From: UBA1189 sp045660385
Lineage (GTDB): Bacteria > Bacteroidota > Bacteroidia > Bacteroidales > Bacteroidaceae
Length of the DNA: 50,798 nt
Assembly (NCBI GenBank): GCA_045660385.1
Contig: JAZRDT010000100.1
Span: 1 to 50,798 of the forward strand
Direction: 5' to 3'
How positions within the stretch are numbered: the stretch's first letter is position 1; every line of letters starts with the position of its first letter. The notes beneath the pieces were generated by a model. That model ran no database searches. It saw only the letters and a list, made by a program, of their open reading frames with translations, and was not told the origin of the DNA. The position numbers were made by a program, and so were the translations under genes. Shown piece after piece: positions 16,630 through 25,296 of the stretch.

Positions 16630-19428
16630 TTGAAGGTTATGAAAAAGATATTTTTATTGCTCATTATATGTTGTTTCTCTCTGTTGCGTATGTCAGCTGC
16701 TGTTGATTCAACCTTGGTGCGCGATAAGCACGATTCCATCCGTGTGAGTCTGGTTACCTGTTCGCCCGGCACCGAGGTATATGCAGTGTATGGGCATACG
16801 GCATTGCGCATTGAGATTCCCGCACAGGGTGTCGATATGGCTATCAACTATGGTCTGTTTTCTTTTGAGGCCCCCAATTTTGTCTGGCGTTTCATCAAGG
16901 GCGAAACGGATTATGTGGTGGGCGCTGTGGGCTATCCTATGTTTGAGCGTGAATATACGGAACGTGGTTCATCGGTGACCCTGCAGCAACTCAATCTTTC
17001 CGAAGAGGAGAAGGTGCGCCTCATCGACCTGCTCAATTTTAACCTGCGCCCCGAGAATCGCGAATACCGTTACAACTTCCTGTACAACAATTGCAGCACC
17101 ATGGCTCGCGATAAGGTGGAAGAGGCCTTGACGATGGATGTGAAGACTTCGCAAGATAGCGTGCAGACCTCCTATCGCGCCATCCTGCATCAGTATACGG
17201 ACGGTTATCCTTGGCTACAGTTTGGTATCGACTATCTGTTGGGTATCGAAGCCGATCAGATGATCAGCGTGCGCAAGCAGATGTTTGCTCCCGAATACTT
17301 GCAGGCATATACGGCAACAATGCAGTTGAAGGGGGAGCAAGGCTCCTATCCCTATGTAATGAGTGAGGAGGTAGTGGCGCCTATAGCTCCGCAGGAAAGC
17401 GTGTTCTCCTTCCCTCTTACTCCCCTGCAGGCAATGATATTGTTGCTGCTGATTACCGCATGCATATGTACGCTGGAGTTTCTCGTCGAGTCGCGTCAGT
17501 GGTGGTTCGATATCTTCATGTTCATCGTGCAGGGACTGATGGGTTGTGTGGTGGCCTTCCTGTTCTTCTGTTCCGATCATCCTGCGGTGGATAGCAACTT
17601 ACATGTGATCTATCTCAATCCCTTGCCCCTCTTTTTTATACCTTTTATTATAGGTGCGGCAGTCAAGCGTCGCAGTGCCATCGTGCAATGGGTGCAGGCT
17701 TTCCTGTTGGTGGCATTCGTAGTGGCGTCGCTCCTCACAAAGCAATACATCCAACCCGCGGCCTATGTCTTTGTGGCTACATTGCTCATGCGTGTGCTGC
17801 ATAATGTGGTGGTCTATCCCTGGGCGATACAGCGTCTCTCTTATTCAAACTCTATCCGCCGGGCTTCGCGCAAGCGTGTGGTAACCAACCTGTTGGTTGC
17901 CATGCTGTTTCCCGCTGGGCTACGTGCCGGCACCACCGAGGTGCCTAAGGTGGTTGTGGGTATTGTGGTAGATCAGCTTCGTGCTGACTACTTGGAGAAG
18001 TACGCCCATCTCTATGGCGATGAGGGATTCAAGAAACTTTTCGCCGAGGGTCGCGTGTATACGAACGGCTACTTTGCCCATGCCAATCCAGACCGTTCAT
18101 CGGCTGTGGCATCGGTCTATAGTGGATCTACCCCCTACTATCATGGCGTCACGGGCAACCGCTTCATGGAACGTAAGAGTATGCGCGTTTCGGCCGTGGT
18201 GGACGATCCTGCCTATGAGGGTATCCATACGTCAGAAGCCTCTTCGCCAGCCCGTCTGCTGGTGACAACGCTAACCGATGAACTCAAGATGGCTACCAAA
18301 GGACACGCGTATGTGATGTCAGTGGCTCCCGAACGCGATATGGCCATTCTTGCAGGCGGCCATGCCCCCAATGCGGTAATCTGGCTTGGCGAAGATCAAG
18401 CAATGTGGGCCTCGTCAAGCTATTATAATGGTCTGCCCACATGGGTGCGCCCCTTCAATCATCGCGTAGGCACCCAGTTTGACTGGAATAACGTGGAGTG
18501 GGAGCCCTATTACCCGACAGGCGTGTATAGCTATTCGGTGTACGATGGTGCTCCCAAGGCCTTTCACCATACCTTCCGTGGTGCCGATGCCGAAACTGTC
18601 CGTCGCTATAAGACCTCGGCCTGCATCAACGATGAGGTGACGCAACTGGCGCAGGCATGCATCGCGGGAAGTCTCTTCGGACGCAACAAGATTACTGATA
18701 TGCTTTGTGTGGGCTACTATGCCGGCAACTATGAACATGCTCCCGAGTGGGAGGCTTCGCTCGAACTGCAGGATATCTATTGCCGTCTCGACCGCAATAT
18801 CGCTGACCTCATACGCGCTGTCGATGAGAAGGTCGGTATCGATAATGCTCTTTTCTTCATCACTTCGACGGGCTATTCCGATGTACATATGCCCGATAGC
18901 AAGATTCTGACGCTGCCTACAGGCGAACTCAAGATGGGTCGCTGCGTGGCATTGCTCAATATGTATTTGGGCGCTTTGTATGGCAAGGATAACTATGTGG
19001 AGGGTTCGTATCTGAACGAGTTGTACCTCAACCACACACTCATCGAGAAACGTCAACTCTCCATGCAGGAGCTACAGGAACGTTGCACGGAATTCCTCAG
19101 TCAGATGGCTGGCGTTAAGCGTGTATACCCCTCGCTCGACCTTCTCTCAGGTGCTGCCGATGCCGACATGCGTGGCAGCTATAATAGCGACCGCTCAGGC
19201 GACTTGATTTTGGAGGTTACACCAGGCTGGACCTTGGTGGACGACCGCTGGAACGAGCGTGTAGGATACAACCGTGCCCATGTGCCCGTGCCGGTAATCA
19301 TGTATGGTGCCGGACTTACGGCTGAGGTGAGTCGCGTACCCATAGCCGTTGAGAGCATAGCTCCGACAGCAGCGCACATCCTACGCATTAGTGCACCCAA
19401 TGCCTGCTCGGCACGGCCGTTAGAGTGA
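16630..19428 (+). CDS. Lnb-type (DUF4105) / alkaline-phosphatase-like fusion membrane protein
   Basis: 932 residues. Signal peptide 1-24; residues 36-260 are a DUF4105/Lnb N-terminal periplasmic domain ('VYAVYGHTALRIE', 'GETDYVVGAVGYPMFEREYTERGS', 'YRYNFLYNNCSTMARD', with the conserved C155). Five membrane segments follow (about 264-285, 293-315, 328-345, 352-370, 374-395). A positively charged stretch (RRASRKR, 410-416) then leads into a signal-peptide-like segment (418-433), after which 438-932 form an alkaline phosphatase superfamily domain resembling PafA (VVVGIVVDQLRADYLEKY, 'SVYSGSTPYYHGVTGN', 'AHVPVPVIMYGAG'). Conserved metal positions look eroded: the usual DHG segment reads TSTGYSD (745-751) and the nucleophile region reads PDRSSAVAS. 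The fusion may be a pseudo-phosphatase. Start MKVMKK or MKK (16639); both are possible. Confidence 0.82.
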   Translation: MKVMKKIFLLLIICCFSLLRMSAAVDSTLVRDKHDSIRVSLVTCSPGTEVYAVYGHTALRIEIPAQGVDMAINYGLFSFEAPNFVWRFIKGETDYVVGAVGYPMFEREYTERGSSVTLQQLNLSEEEKVRLIDLLNFNLRPENREYRYNFLYNNCSTMARDKVEEALTMDVKTSQDSVQTSYRAILHQYTDGYPWLQFGIDYLLGIEADQMISVRKQMFAPEYLQAYTATMQLKGEQGSYPYVMSEEVVAPIAPQESVFSFPLTPLQAMILLLLITACICTLEFLVESRQWWFDIFMFIVQGLMGCVVAFLFFCSDHPAVDSNLHVIYLNPLPLFFIPFIIGAAVKRRSAIVQWVQAFLLVAFVVASLLTKQYIQPAAYVFVATLLMRVLHNVVVYPWAIQRLSYSNSIRRASRKRVVTNLLVAMLFPAGLRAGTTEVPKVVVGIVVDQLRADYLEKYAHLYGDEGFKKLFAEGRVYTNGYFAHANPDRSSAVASVYSGSTPYYHGVTGNRFMERKSMRVSAVVDDPAYEGIHTSEASSPARLLVTTLTDELKMATKGHAYVMSVAPERDMAILAGGHAPNAVIWLGEDQAMWASSSYYNGLPTWVRPFNHRVGTQFDWNNVEWEPYYPTGVYSYSVYDGAPKAFHHTFRGADAETVRRYKTSACINDEVTQLAQACIAGSLFGRNKITDMLCVGYYAGNYEHAPEWEASLELQDIYCRLDRNIADLIRAVDEKVGIDNALFFITSTGYSDVHMPDSKILTLPTGELKMGRCVALLNMYLGALYGKDNYVEGSYLNELYLNHTLIEKRQLSMQELQERCTEFLSQMAGVKRVYPSLDLLSGAADADMRGSYNSDRSGDLILEVTPGWTLVDDRWNERVGYNRAHVPVPVIMYGAGLTAEVSRVPIAVESIAPTAAHILRISAPNACSARPLE

Positions 19429-19446
19429 AAATATTTTCTGCAAAGA

Positions 19447-19878
19447 TTACTTGTCGATATCGACCACGCGGAACGAACTGTTGAATGTCAGCGTGATGTC
19501 GTTGTCGAGGTCCACTTCATACATGCGCTCGTTGTGCTCAAACTTCTGTATGCGGCATTTGGGGAAGTTGGCCTTCACTACACTGAGGATTTTCTTAGGA
19601 ACGACGGCATCGGGCACTTCGCCCTTCTTGTAGCTCACTTCCGTGCACATGCCCGTGCGGTCAAACTGCATCTTCAGTCCGCACGTCAGTTCTACCTTGT
19701 ACAGGGTGAGGCTGGCACTGCGCTCAAGCGATATTTCGTTGAGGGTAGAGTCCTTGAAGTGAGTGAGAATAAATACTTTGGACTCTTTGGGGAGTTCGCC
19801 GAAGGTGATATGACGTTCCTCTGCATGCAAGGCGACACAAACCAAATAAGCAACAAGTAGAATTGCAATCTTTTTCAT
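19447..19878 (-). CDS. PepSY-like (DUF2874-type) periplasmic protein
   Basis: 143 residues. Signal peptide MKKIAILLVAYLVCVALHA, then a small alpha/beta domain with 'ITFGELPKESKVFILTHF', 'YKVELTCGLKMQFDRTG' and 'YEVDLDNDITLTFNSSFRVVDID', as in the PepSY-like/beta-lactamase-inhibitor-like family common in Bacteroidales. Function is unknown; members are small periplasmic proteins sometimes linked to regulation of proteases or kinases. The start at 19878 is chosen over 19962 because a promoter (19906-19939) lies between them. Confidence 0.78.
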   Translation of the reverse strand: MKKIAILLVAYLVCVALHAEERHITFGELPKESKVFILTHFKDSTLNEISLERSASLTLYKVELTCGLKMQFDRTGMCTEVSYKKGEVPDAVVPKKILSVVKANFPKCRIQKFEHNERMYEVDLDNDITLTFNSSFRVVDIDK

Positions 19879-19905
19879 GGGGTATATGTTGATGAATTTT
19901 CGCTG

Positions 19906-19939
19906 CAAAAGTAGGAAGAATTCATTAAATGTGAGCAAA
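19906..19939 (-). promoter_or_regulatory. Promoter of the PepSY-like gene
   Basis: Minus strand: TTTG (19936-19939), 22-bp spacer, TACTTTTG (19906-19913), ATG 28 bp downstream. Confidence 0.55.
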
Positions 19940-20003
19940 TAGCAGCGGAAAAAATCGATCAAATAATCTTAAAATATGTCATTTGTTGGGAAACTATGTG
20001 AGG

Positions 20004-20038
20004 TTTGACTGAATATCCAAAAAAAAATTGTAACTTTG
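20004..20038 (+). promoter_or_regulatory. Promoter of secA
   Basis: TTTG at 20004-20007, 23-bp spacer (long for the consensus), TAACTTTG at 20031-20038. The predicted start site is near 20045, leaving a leader of about 150 nt before secA. Confidence 0.55.
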
Positions 20039-20044
20039 CGCCTT

Positions 20045-20194
20045 TAGGCGAGGACAAACGGCGAAGACAAAGCCGGCTAGTTTGTCAGCATTTATGCCAA
20101 TATTGCAACATGTGTAGGTAAGGAGCCTGTTGGTGTGATTGTTGCTCAATGGCATATGGTAAAAAAAGTGTAAACGAAAAATAAAATATACTAT
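20045..20194 (+). other. Long secA 5' leader with inverted repeats
   Basis: No gene of note. GACAAAC (20053-20059) pairs with GTTTGTC (20080-20086), flanked by GGC/GCC; TGCCA...GCAAC (20095-20110) can pair with GTTGC...TGGCA further down. A 7-codon ORF (ATG 20094, stop 20117) lies inside. Whether it regulates secA is untested. Confidence 0.35.
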
Positions 20195-23100
20195 ATGGGA
20201 TTTAATGAACTGATAGGAAAGTTGTTCGGAAACAAGAATACACGCGATATGCGCGAGATACAGCCTTGGGTTGAGAAGATCAAGAAGGCTTACCCCGCTA
20301 TCGAGAAGTTGGACAACGATGAGCTGCGTGCCAAAACGCAGGAACTGAAGGAGCGCATCAAGCAATCGGCAGTGGCTGAGAATGCGAAGATTGTTGAACT
20401 CAAGGCGAAAGTTGAACAGACCGAGATCGAGGAGCGCGAACAGCTCTTCAATGAGATTGATAAGTTGGAGGTTGCAGTGCTCGACAAGTACGAGGTTGCT
20501 CTTGATGAGGTGCTGCCCGAGGCCTTTGCCATCGTAAAGGAGACCGCACGCCGCTTCGCTGAGAATGGCGAGGTGGTGGTGACAGCCACAGACTTCGATC
20601 GAACCTTGGCAGCTACCAAGGATTTTGTACGCATCGAGGGCGACAAGGCTATTTTCTCCAACCATTGGGAGGCTGGTGGTAACGAAACCATCTGGAACAT
20701 GGTGCACTACGATGTGCAGCTCTTCGGCGGTGTGGTACTGCACAAGGGTAAGATTGCCGAGATGGCTACCGGTGAGGGTAAGACCCTCGTGGCTACTTTG
20801 CCCGTGTTCCTCAATGCGCTCACCGGTAATGGTGTGCATGTGGTAACAGTGAACGACTACCTCGCTAAGCGTGACTCCGAGTGGATGGGTCCGCTCTACA
20901 TGTTCCATGGTCTGTCGGTCGACTGCATCGATAAGCACCAGCCCAACTCAGAGGCTCGTCGCCAGGCTTACCTTGCCGATATTACTTTCGGAACCAACAA
21001 CGAGTTCGGTTTCGACTATTTGCGCGACAATATGGCTTCATCGCCTGCCGATCTCGTGCAGCGTCGTCACAACTACGCCATTGTCGATGAGGTTGACTCC
21101 GTATTGATTGACGATGCCCGTACACCGCTCATCATCTCTGGTCCTGTACCCAAGAAGGGCGACCAATTGTTCGAGGAGTTGCGTCCCTTCGTAGAGCGCC
21201 TCGTCGATGCTCAGAAGCGACTTGCGACCCAGCTTCTTGCCGAGGCCAAGCGCTTGATCTATTCAGAGAATCAGGCTGAGGTGGAGGCTGGTTTCCTCGC
21301 TCTCTACCGTAGCCATAAGGCGCTGCCTAAGAACAAACCCTTGATCAAGTTCCTCAGTGAACCTGGCATCAAAACCGGTATGCTCAAGACAGAGGCTATC
21401 TATATCGAGCAGAACAACCGTCGCATGCCCGAGGCTATCGAGCCTCTCTATTTCGTTATCGATGAGAAGATGAACAGTGTGGACCTCACCGACAAGGGTA
21501 TCGAACTTATCACCGGTAACGCTTCAGACCCCACGCTTTTTGTGTTGCCCGATATTGCGGCCGAACTTTCAGCGCTCGAAGGCAGTGGTCTTACCGGTGA
21601 GGAACTCCTCCTGAAAAAGGATGAGTTGTTTACCAACTATGCAGTGAAGAGCGAGCGCGTTCACACCATCAACCAGCTCTTGAAGGCCTACACCATGTTC
21701 GAGAAGAATACCGAATATATCGTGACCGAGGCTGGTGAGGTGAAGATTGTAGACGAGCAGACAGGCCGTATCATGGAGGGTCGCCGCTATAGCGACGGCT
21801 TGCACCAGGCAATTGAGGCCAAGGAGCGTGTAAAGGTAGAGGCTGCGTCGCAGACCTTTGCTACCATCACCCTGCAAAACTACTTCCGTATGTATCATAA
21901 GCTCTCGGGTATGACCGGTACGGCTGAAACCGAGGCTGGCGAGTTTTGGGATATCTACAAGCTCGATGTGGTGGTGATTCCCACCAATCGTCCCATCGCT
22001 CGTAACGATATGAACGACCGCATCTACAAGACCCAGCGCGAGAAGTACAACGCCGTTATCGCCGAGGTGGAGAAGATGGTTGCCGCAGGTCGTCCCGTGC
22101 TCGTGGGTACCACATCGGTAGAGATTAGTGAACTCTTGAGCCGCATGCTTACTATGCGTAAGATCGAGCACAATGTATTGAATGCCAAATTGCACCAGAA
22201 GGAGGCCGATATCGTGGCCAAGGCTGGTTTGAAGGGCACCGTGACCATCGCTACCAACATGGCGGGTCGTGGTACCGATATTAAGCTTTCGCCCGAGGTG
22301 AAGGCTGCCGGTGGTCTTGCCATCATCGGTACCGAGCGTCATGAGAGCCGTCGTGTCGACCGCCAGTTGCGTGGTCGTGCCGGTCGTCAAGGTGACCCCG
22401 GGTCATCTGTATTCTTCGTGGCGCTTGAGGACAACCTCATGCGTCTCTTCGCAGCCGACCGCATCTCTCAGGTGATGGATAAGCTTGGCTTCCAGGAAGG
22501 CGAGATGCTGGAGCATAAAATGATATCAAAGAGCATCGAGAATGCGCAGAAGAAGGTGGAGGAGAATCACTTCGGCATGCGTAAGCGTTTGCTCGAATAT
22601 GATGATGTGATGAACCGCCAACGTACGGCAATCTACACCAAGCGTCGCCATGCTCTCATGGGTGAGCGCATCGGTATGGACCTTGCCAATATGATCTGGG
22701 ACCGTTGCGAAACCATCATCGAGAACAACGACTACGAAGGCATCCGCATGGAACTCTTCCGTGTGCTCGCCCTCGAGTGCCCCTTCACCGAGCAGGAGTA
22801 TAGCGACAAGAAGATGCCCGAACTTGTCGACCTTACCTTCAATGCCGCTATGGCAGGCTTCAAGGGTAAGATGGACCGCCTCGCTCAGATTGCCAACCCC
22901 GTTATCAAGCAGGTTTATGAGCGCGATGGTTCACGTTTCGAGAACATCCTCGTGCCTGTAACCGATGGTAAGCGCGTGTATAACATCCCCTGTAACCTCA
23001 AGGCTTCGTACGAGACCGAGTGTAAGGAGGTTGTCAAGAGTTTCGAGAAGGCCATCATGCTGCACGTTATCGACGAGGCATGGAAGGAGAACCTCCGCGA

Positions 23101-23491
23101 GCTCGACGAGTTGAAGCACTCTGTACAGAATGCGAGCTACGAGCAGAAAGATCCGCTCCTCATCTTTAAGTTGGAGTCGGTGACCCTCTTCGATGCAATG
23201 GTCAACAAGATCAACGATAAGACGCTCTCTATCCTTATGCGCGGACAGATTCCCATGCGCGAACCCGAACAAGTGCGCGAAGCACCTGTCGAGACCCGTA
23301 CCCAGCGTCGTCAGCAGATGCAGGAGAATCGTACCGAGTTGGGCGATCGCAACCAGCAGGCTGCAGCACAGCACGACACCCGCACCCAGCGTCGCGAGCC
23401 GATGCGTGCCGAGCACACTGTAGGCCGTAACGATCCCTGTCCTTGCGGTTCAGGAAAGAAGTTCAAGAACTGCCACGGCAGAGATCTGTAA
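20195..23491 (+). CDS. secA: Preprotein translocase ATPase subunit SecA
   Basis: 1098 residues, the usual long Bacteroidetes form. SecA drives preproteins through SecYEG by ATP hydrolysis at the inner membrane. Walker A MATGEGKTLVATL is near residue 190-202; 'VNDYLAKRDSEWMGPLY' and DEVDSVLIDDARTPLIIS (DEAD-like motif II) follow. The C-terminal half has IATNMAGRGTDIKL and the arginine-finger block RRVDRQLRGRAGRQGDPGSS. The extreme C-terminus is a SEC-C zinc motif, CPCGSGKKFKNCHG. An acidic/basic linker rich in R, Q and E (about 1035-1075) precedes it. An insertion at about 340-430 ('LATQLLAEAKRLIYSENQAE') is typical of the phylum. It is preceded by a structured leader (20045-20194). Confidence 0.98.
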   Translation: MGFNELIGKLFGNKNTRDMREIQPWVEKIKKAYPAIEKLDNDELRAKTQELKERIKQSAVAENAKIVELKAKVEQTEIEEREQLFNEIDKLEVAVLDKYEVALDEVLPEAFAIVKETARRFAENGEVVVTATDFDRTLAATKDFVRIEGDKAIFSNHWEAGGNETIWNMVHYDVQLFGGVVLHKGKIAEMATGEGKTLVATLPVFLNALTGNGVHVVTVNDYLAKRDSEWMGPLYMFHGLSVDCIDKHQPNSEARRQAYLADITFGTNNEFGFDYLRDNMASSPADLVQRRHNYAIVDEVDSVLIDDARTPLIISGPVPKKGDQLFEELRPFVERLVDAQKRLATQLLAEAKRLIYSENQAEVEAGFLALYRSHKALPKNKPLIKFLSEPGIKTGMLKTEAIYIEQNNRRMPEAIEPLYFVIDEKMNSVDLTDKGIELITGNASDPTLFVLPDIAAELSALEGSGLTGEELLLKKDELFTNYAVKSERVHTINQLLKAYTMFEKNTEYIVTEAGEVKIVDEQTGRIMEGRRYSDGLHQAIEAKERVKVEAASQTFATITLQNYFRMYHKLSGMTGTAETEAGEFWDIYKLDVVVIPTNRPIARNDMNDRIYKTQREKYNAVIAEVEKMVAAGRPVLVGTTSVEISELLSRMLTMRKIEHNVLNAKLHQKEADIVAKAGLKGTVTIATNMAGRGTDIKLSPEVKAAGGLAIIGTERHESRRVDRQLRGRAGRQGDPGSSVFFVALEDNLMRLFAADRISQVMDKLGFQEGEMLEHKMISKSIENAQKKVEENHFGMRKRLLEYDDVMNRQRTAIYTKRRHALMGERIGMDLANMIWDRCETIIENNDYEGIRMELFRVLALECPFTEQEYSDKKMPELVDLTFNAAMAGFKGKMDRLAQIANPVIKQVYERDGSRFENILVPVTDGKRVYNIPCNLKASYETECKEVVKSFEKAIMLHVIDEAWKENLRELDELKHSVQNASYEQKDPLLIFKLESVTLFDAMVNKINDKTLSILMRGQIPMREPEQVREAPVETRTQRRQQMQENRTELGDRNQQAAAQHDTRTQRREPMRAEHTVGRNDPCPCGSGKKFKNCHGRDL

Positions 23492-23544
23492 AAAGTCTCT
23501 TTGCTGGTGGCACTCCCCAAGGGGAGAAGTGAAATATAACTGCT

Positions 23545-24597
23545 ATGTCAGTAGAAACTATTCAAAGAGAGAAGAAGATACCCTCCACGATGCCGACAAG
23601 GCTCCTTCATGGATGTAGGGGTTGGGGGGTGATCTTTTTCCCTCTTTTTCTATTCTCGCTACTCTTCGCCTCTTGTACCGAACTGAGGTATGTGAAGGTG
23701 GAGCAGATGTTGCCACCGGAGATTATGCCCGAGTGGGGCACACGCAGTGTGGGCATTGTCAACAACTTCAGTCGCAACAATGTTGTAGTGGTCAACGAAG
23801 AGGCCTCCATCTACGCCTGCGACCCCGACTCGATGATTGAGGAGATAGCCCTCTCGTTTGCTGATGCCGGTGTTATGGACCGGGTGGTGGTACTCGACTC
23901 GGTCATCTATCCTGCCGATGGTGTCTCGTCGCACAAACTCTCGCAACAGGAGGTCAATGCCCTGTGCGAGTATCTCGACGTGAGTCTGCTCTATTCGCTC
24001 GAGTATGCCTGTTTGGCCGTCAACTGGGGTACACCATCTATCGGTCGTCCCATGAATGCCTACTTGTGTTCGCGCTATTATACCCCCGATACCGACACCC
24101 TCTCGGGAACGGCAATTCTCGACAAGAAGGTGGTTGAGTCATGGGCCTATGATACAGCCCAGGCCCGTCAGCTAATGCCCGAGGTGCCCTACCTTTTGGC
24201 GCAACAAGCCATTGTTCCTTATCTGCCTGCATGGAAGGAGCGCGAGCGCGTGTACTATTATAACCGCCTCTGCTACGAGCTGCGCGAAGCCCGCGTATAT
24301 GTTGCCGAGGATAATTGGGAGGCGGCAGCCCAGCAGTGGCGCGTGTTGGCGCAGAGCAAGCAGCGCATACATCGCTTCATTGCCGCCTACAACATGGCGC
24401 TCTACTATGAGATGACCGACAGCATCGATCAGGCCATTGCCTCTCTCGACCTTGCCAAGGAATTCACCATTCGCTATCCCAAGAAGGGTGGGGAACCCAT
24501 ACAGGTTATTGACCCGGACTATGTGAACCACTATCGTGAGGCATTGATTGAGCGCCGCCGGGAGATTGAACGTATAAATGCATTTTGGCAGCGCTGA
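23545..24597 (+). CDS. DUF6340-like lipoprotein
   Basis: 350 residues. The signal peptide has a lipobox (LFASC, Cys44 from the first Met), then 'RSVGIVNNFSRN', 'ALCEYLDVSLLYSLEY' and helical TPR-like repeats near the C-terminus ('WEAAAQQWRVLAQSK', 'AAYNMALYYEMTDSIDQAIASL'). I assign it to the Bacteroidales DUF6340 lipoproteins by pattern; function unknown. The region before the hydrophobic core is unusually long (about 27 residues); a start at 23590 (MPTRLLHG) gives a more normal signal peptide. The sequence around 23515-23535 and the N-terminal codons look derived from a CTCCCC/GGGGAG palindromic repeat. It is 53 bp downstream of secA. Confidence 0.72.
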   Translation: MSVETIQREKKIPSTMPTRLLHGCRGWGVIFFPLFLFSLLFASCTELRYVKVEQMLPPEIMPEWGTRSVGIVNNFSRNNVVVVNEEASIYACDPDSMIEEIALSFADAGVMDRVVVLDSVIYPADGVSSHKLSQQEVNALCEYLDVSLLYSLEYACLAVNWGTPSIGRPMNAYLCSRYYTPDTDTLSGTAILDKKVVESWAYDTAQARQLMPEVPYLLAQQAIVPYLPAWKERERVYYYNRLCYELREARVYVAEDNWEAAAQQWRVLAQSKQRIHRFIAAYNMALYYEMTDSIDQAIASLDLAKEFTIRYPKKGGEPIQVIDPDYVNHYREALIERRREIERINAFWQR

Positions 24598-24620
24598 TTC
24601 AAAATATTGGGCAAACTGCG

Positions 24621-24649
24621 TTGTAATTAGAAATAAATGCCTATATTTG
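24621..24649 (+). promoter_or_regulatory. Promoter of the 24.7-kb gene
   Basis: TTGT at 24621-24624, 17-bp spacer, TATATTTG at 24642-24649. It overlaps an upstream ATG (24637), so translation is placed at 24682. Confidence 0.6.
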
Positions 24650-24681
24650 CACAAAACTGCAAATACAAATACACATACGAT

Positions 24682-25125
24682 ATGAAACTGGCTCCCTCAT
24701 CTACTGCATCACTTCACGCTGCACTTACCCGAATAGCTGAGTTGTACTCGGGCGAAGAAGATCAATTGGTATCAACCGACTTCTACCTCATGCCATCCAA
24801 CGAAGGCAGTCTGTGCGTGTACAATGATGACGATGAGTCCATAGCTACAGCCGAGGTGCCCGAGTGGGAAACCTACGAGCCCGATACGTTCTATGCTCAT
24901 GTGGAGGCTGATCTGCGTGAGGCCATTGCCGGCGCCAATGCCAATGGTGAGCTTGAGCGTCTGGCTGTGTGGATGCCCTATTCGTTCGTGCTGGTCGATG
25001 AGGAGCGTGAAACCATTGCCGACCTCCTGCTTGTTGATGAGGATACGCTGCTGGTTACCGATAGTTTGCTCGAGGGACTCAACGAAGAACTTAATAGCTT
25101 CCTGGAGCAGCTTTTGGATGATTGA
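24682..25125 (+). CDS. Conserved acidic hypothetical protein
   Basis: 147 residues, strongly acidic, with no signal peptide or membrane segment, so cytoplasmic. Features: 'ALTRIAELYSGEEDQLVSTDFYLMPSNEGSLCVYNDDDE' in the N-terminal half, 'YAHVEADLREAI' in the middle and a C-terminal leucine-rich acidic helix (LLEGLNEELNSFLEQLLDD). I recognise the 'ITDF....FNDDDE' type of pattern from other Bacteroidales hypotheticals but know no function. It has its own promoter and is convergent with dnaN across a shared terminator. The start at 24682 is supported by the promoter position. Confidence 0.75.
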   Translation: MKLAPSSTASLHAALTRIAELYSGEEDQLVSTDFYLMPSNEGSLCVYNDDDESIATAEVPEWETYEPDTFYAHVEADLREAIAGANANGELERLAVWMPYSFVLVDEERETIADLLLVDEDTLLVTDSLLEGLNEELNSFLEQLLDD

Positions 25126-25130
25126 AAAGG

Positions 25131-25230
25131 TTAGAGGTTAAAGGACTAATGGTTAAAGGACTAATGGTTAAAGGTTAATGGTTAAAGACCATCCCCAACA
25201 GCTAAACCGCCAATAGCTAACAGCCAATAG
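25131..25230. repeat. GGTTAAA-type short tandem repeats
   Basis: At least six GGTTA(A/G)A-like heptamers interspersed with 'ggactaat', then 'cagctaaaccgccaatagctaacagccaatag'. No gene. Same family as 45168-45260. Confidence 0.6.
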
Positions 25231-25243
25231 TCAACAAGATATG

Positions 25244-25275
25244 ATAAAAGCCTACGCGATTGCGTAGGCTTTTAT
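25244..25275. terminator. Bidirectional terminator before dnaN 3' end
   Basis: 14-bp perfect stem ATAAAAGCCTACGC / GCGTAGGCTTTTAT around GATT; U-rich on both strands. It lies between two convergent genes. Confidence 0.85.
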
Positions 25276-25296
25276 TTTGTCGGTATCAGTTCAGTA

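Noticed and set aside
16630..19428. Frameshift or missed stop at the DUF4105/phosphatase junction
   Set aside because: The frame is continuous with normal codons and a topologically sensible linker; kept as a fusion, though an assembly check is proposed.
20094..20117. Seven-codon leader peptide of secA as a gene
   Set aside because: Too short to support; noted only as part of the leader.
21569..22390. 273-codon minus-strand frame within secA
   Set aside because: Entirely inside a highly conserved gene; translation lacks protein-like features, an artefact of codon bias.
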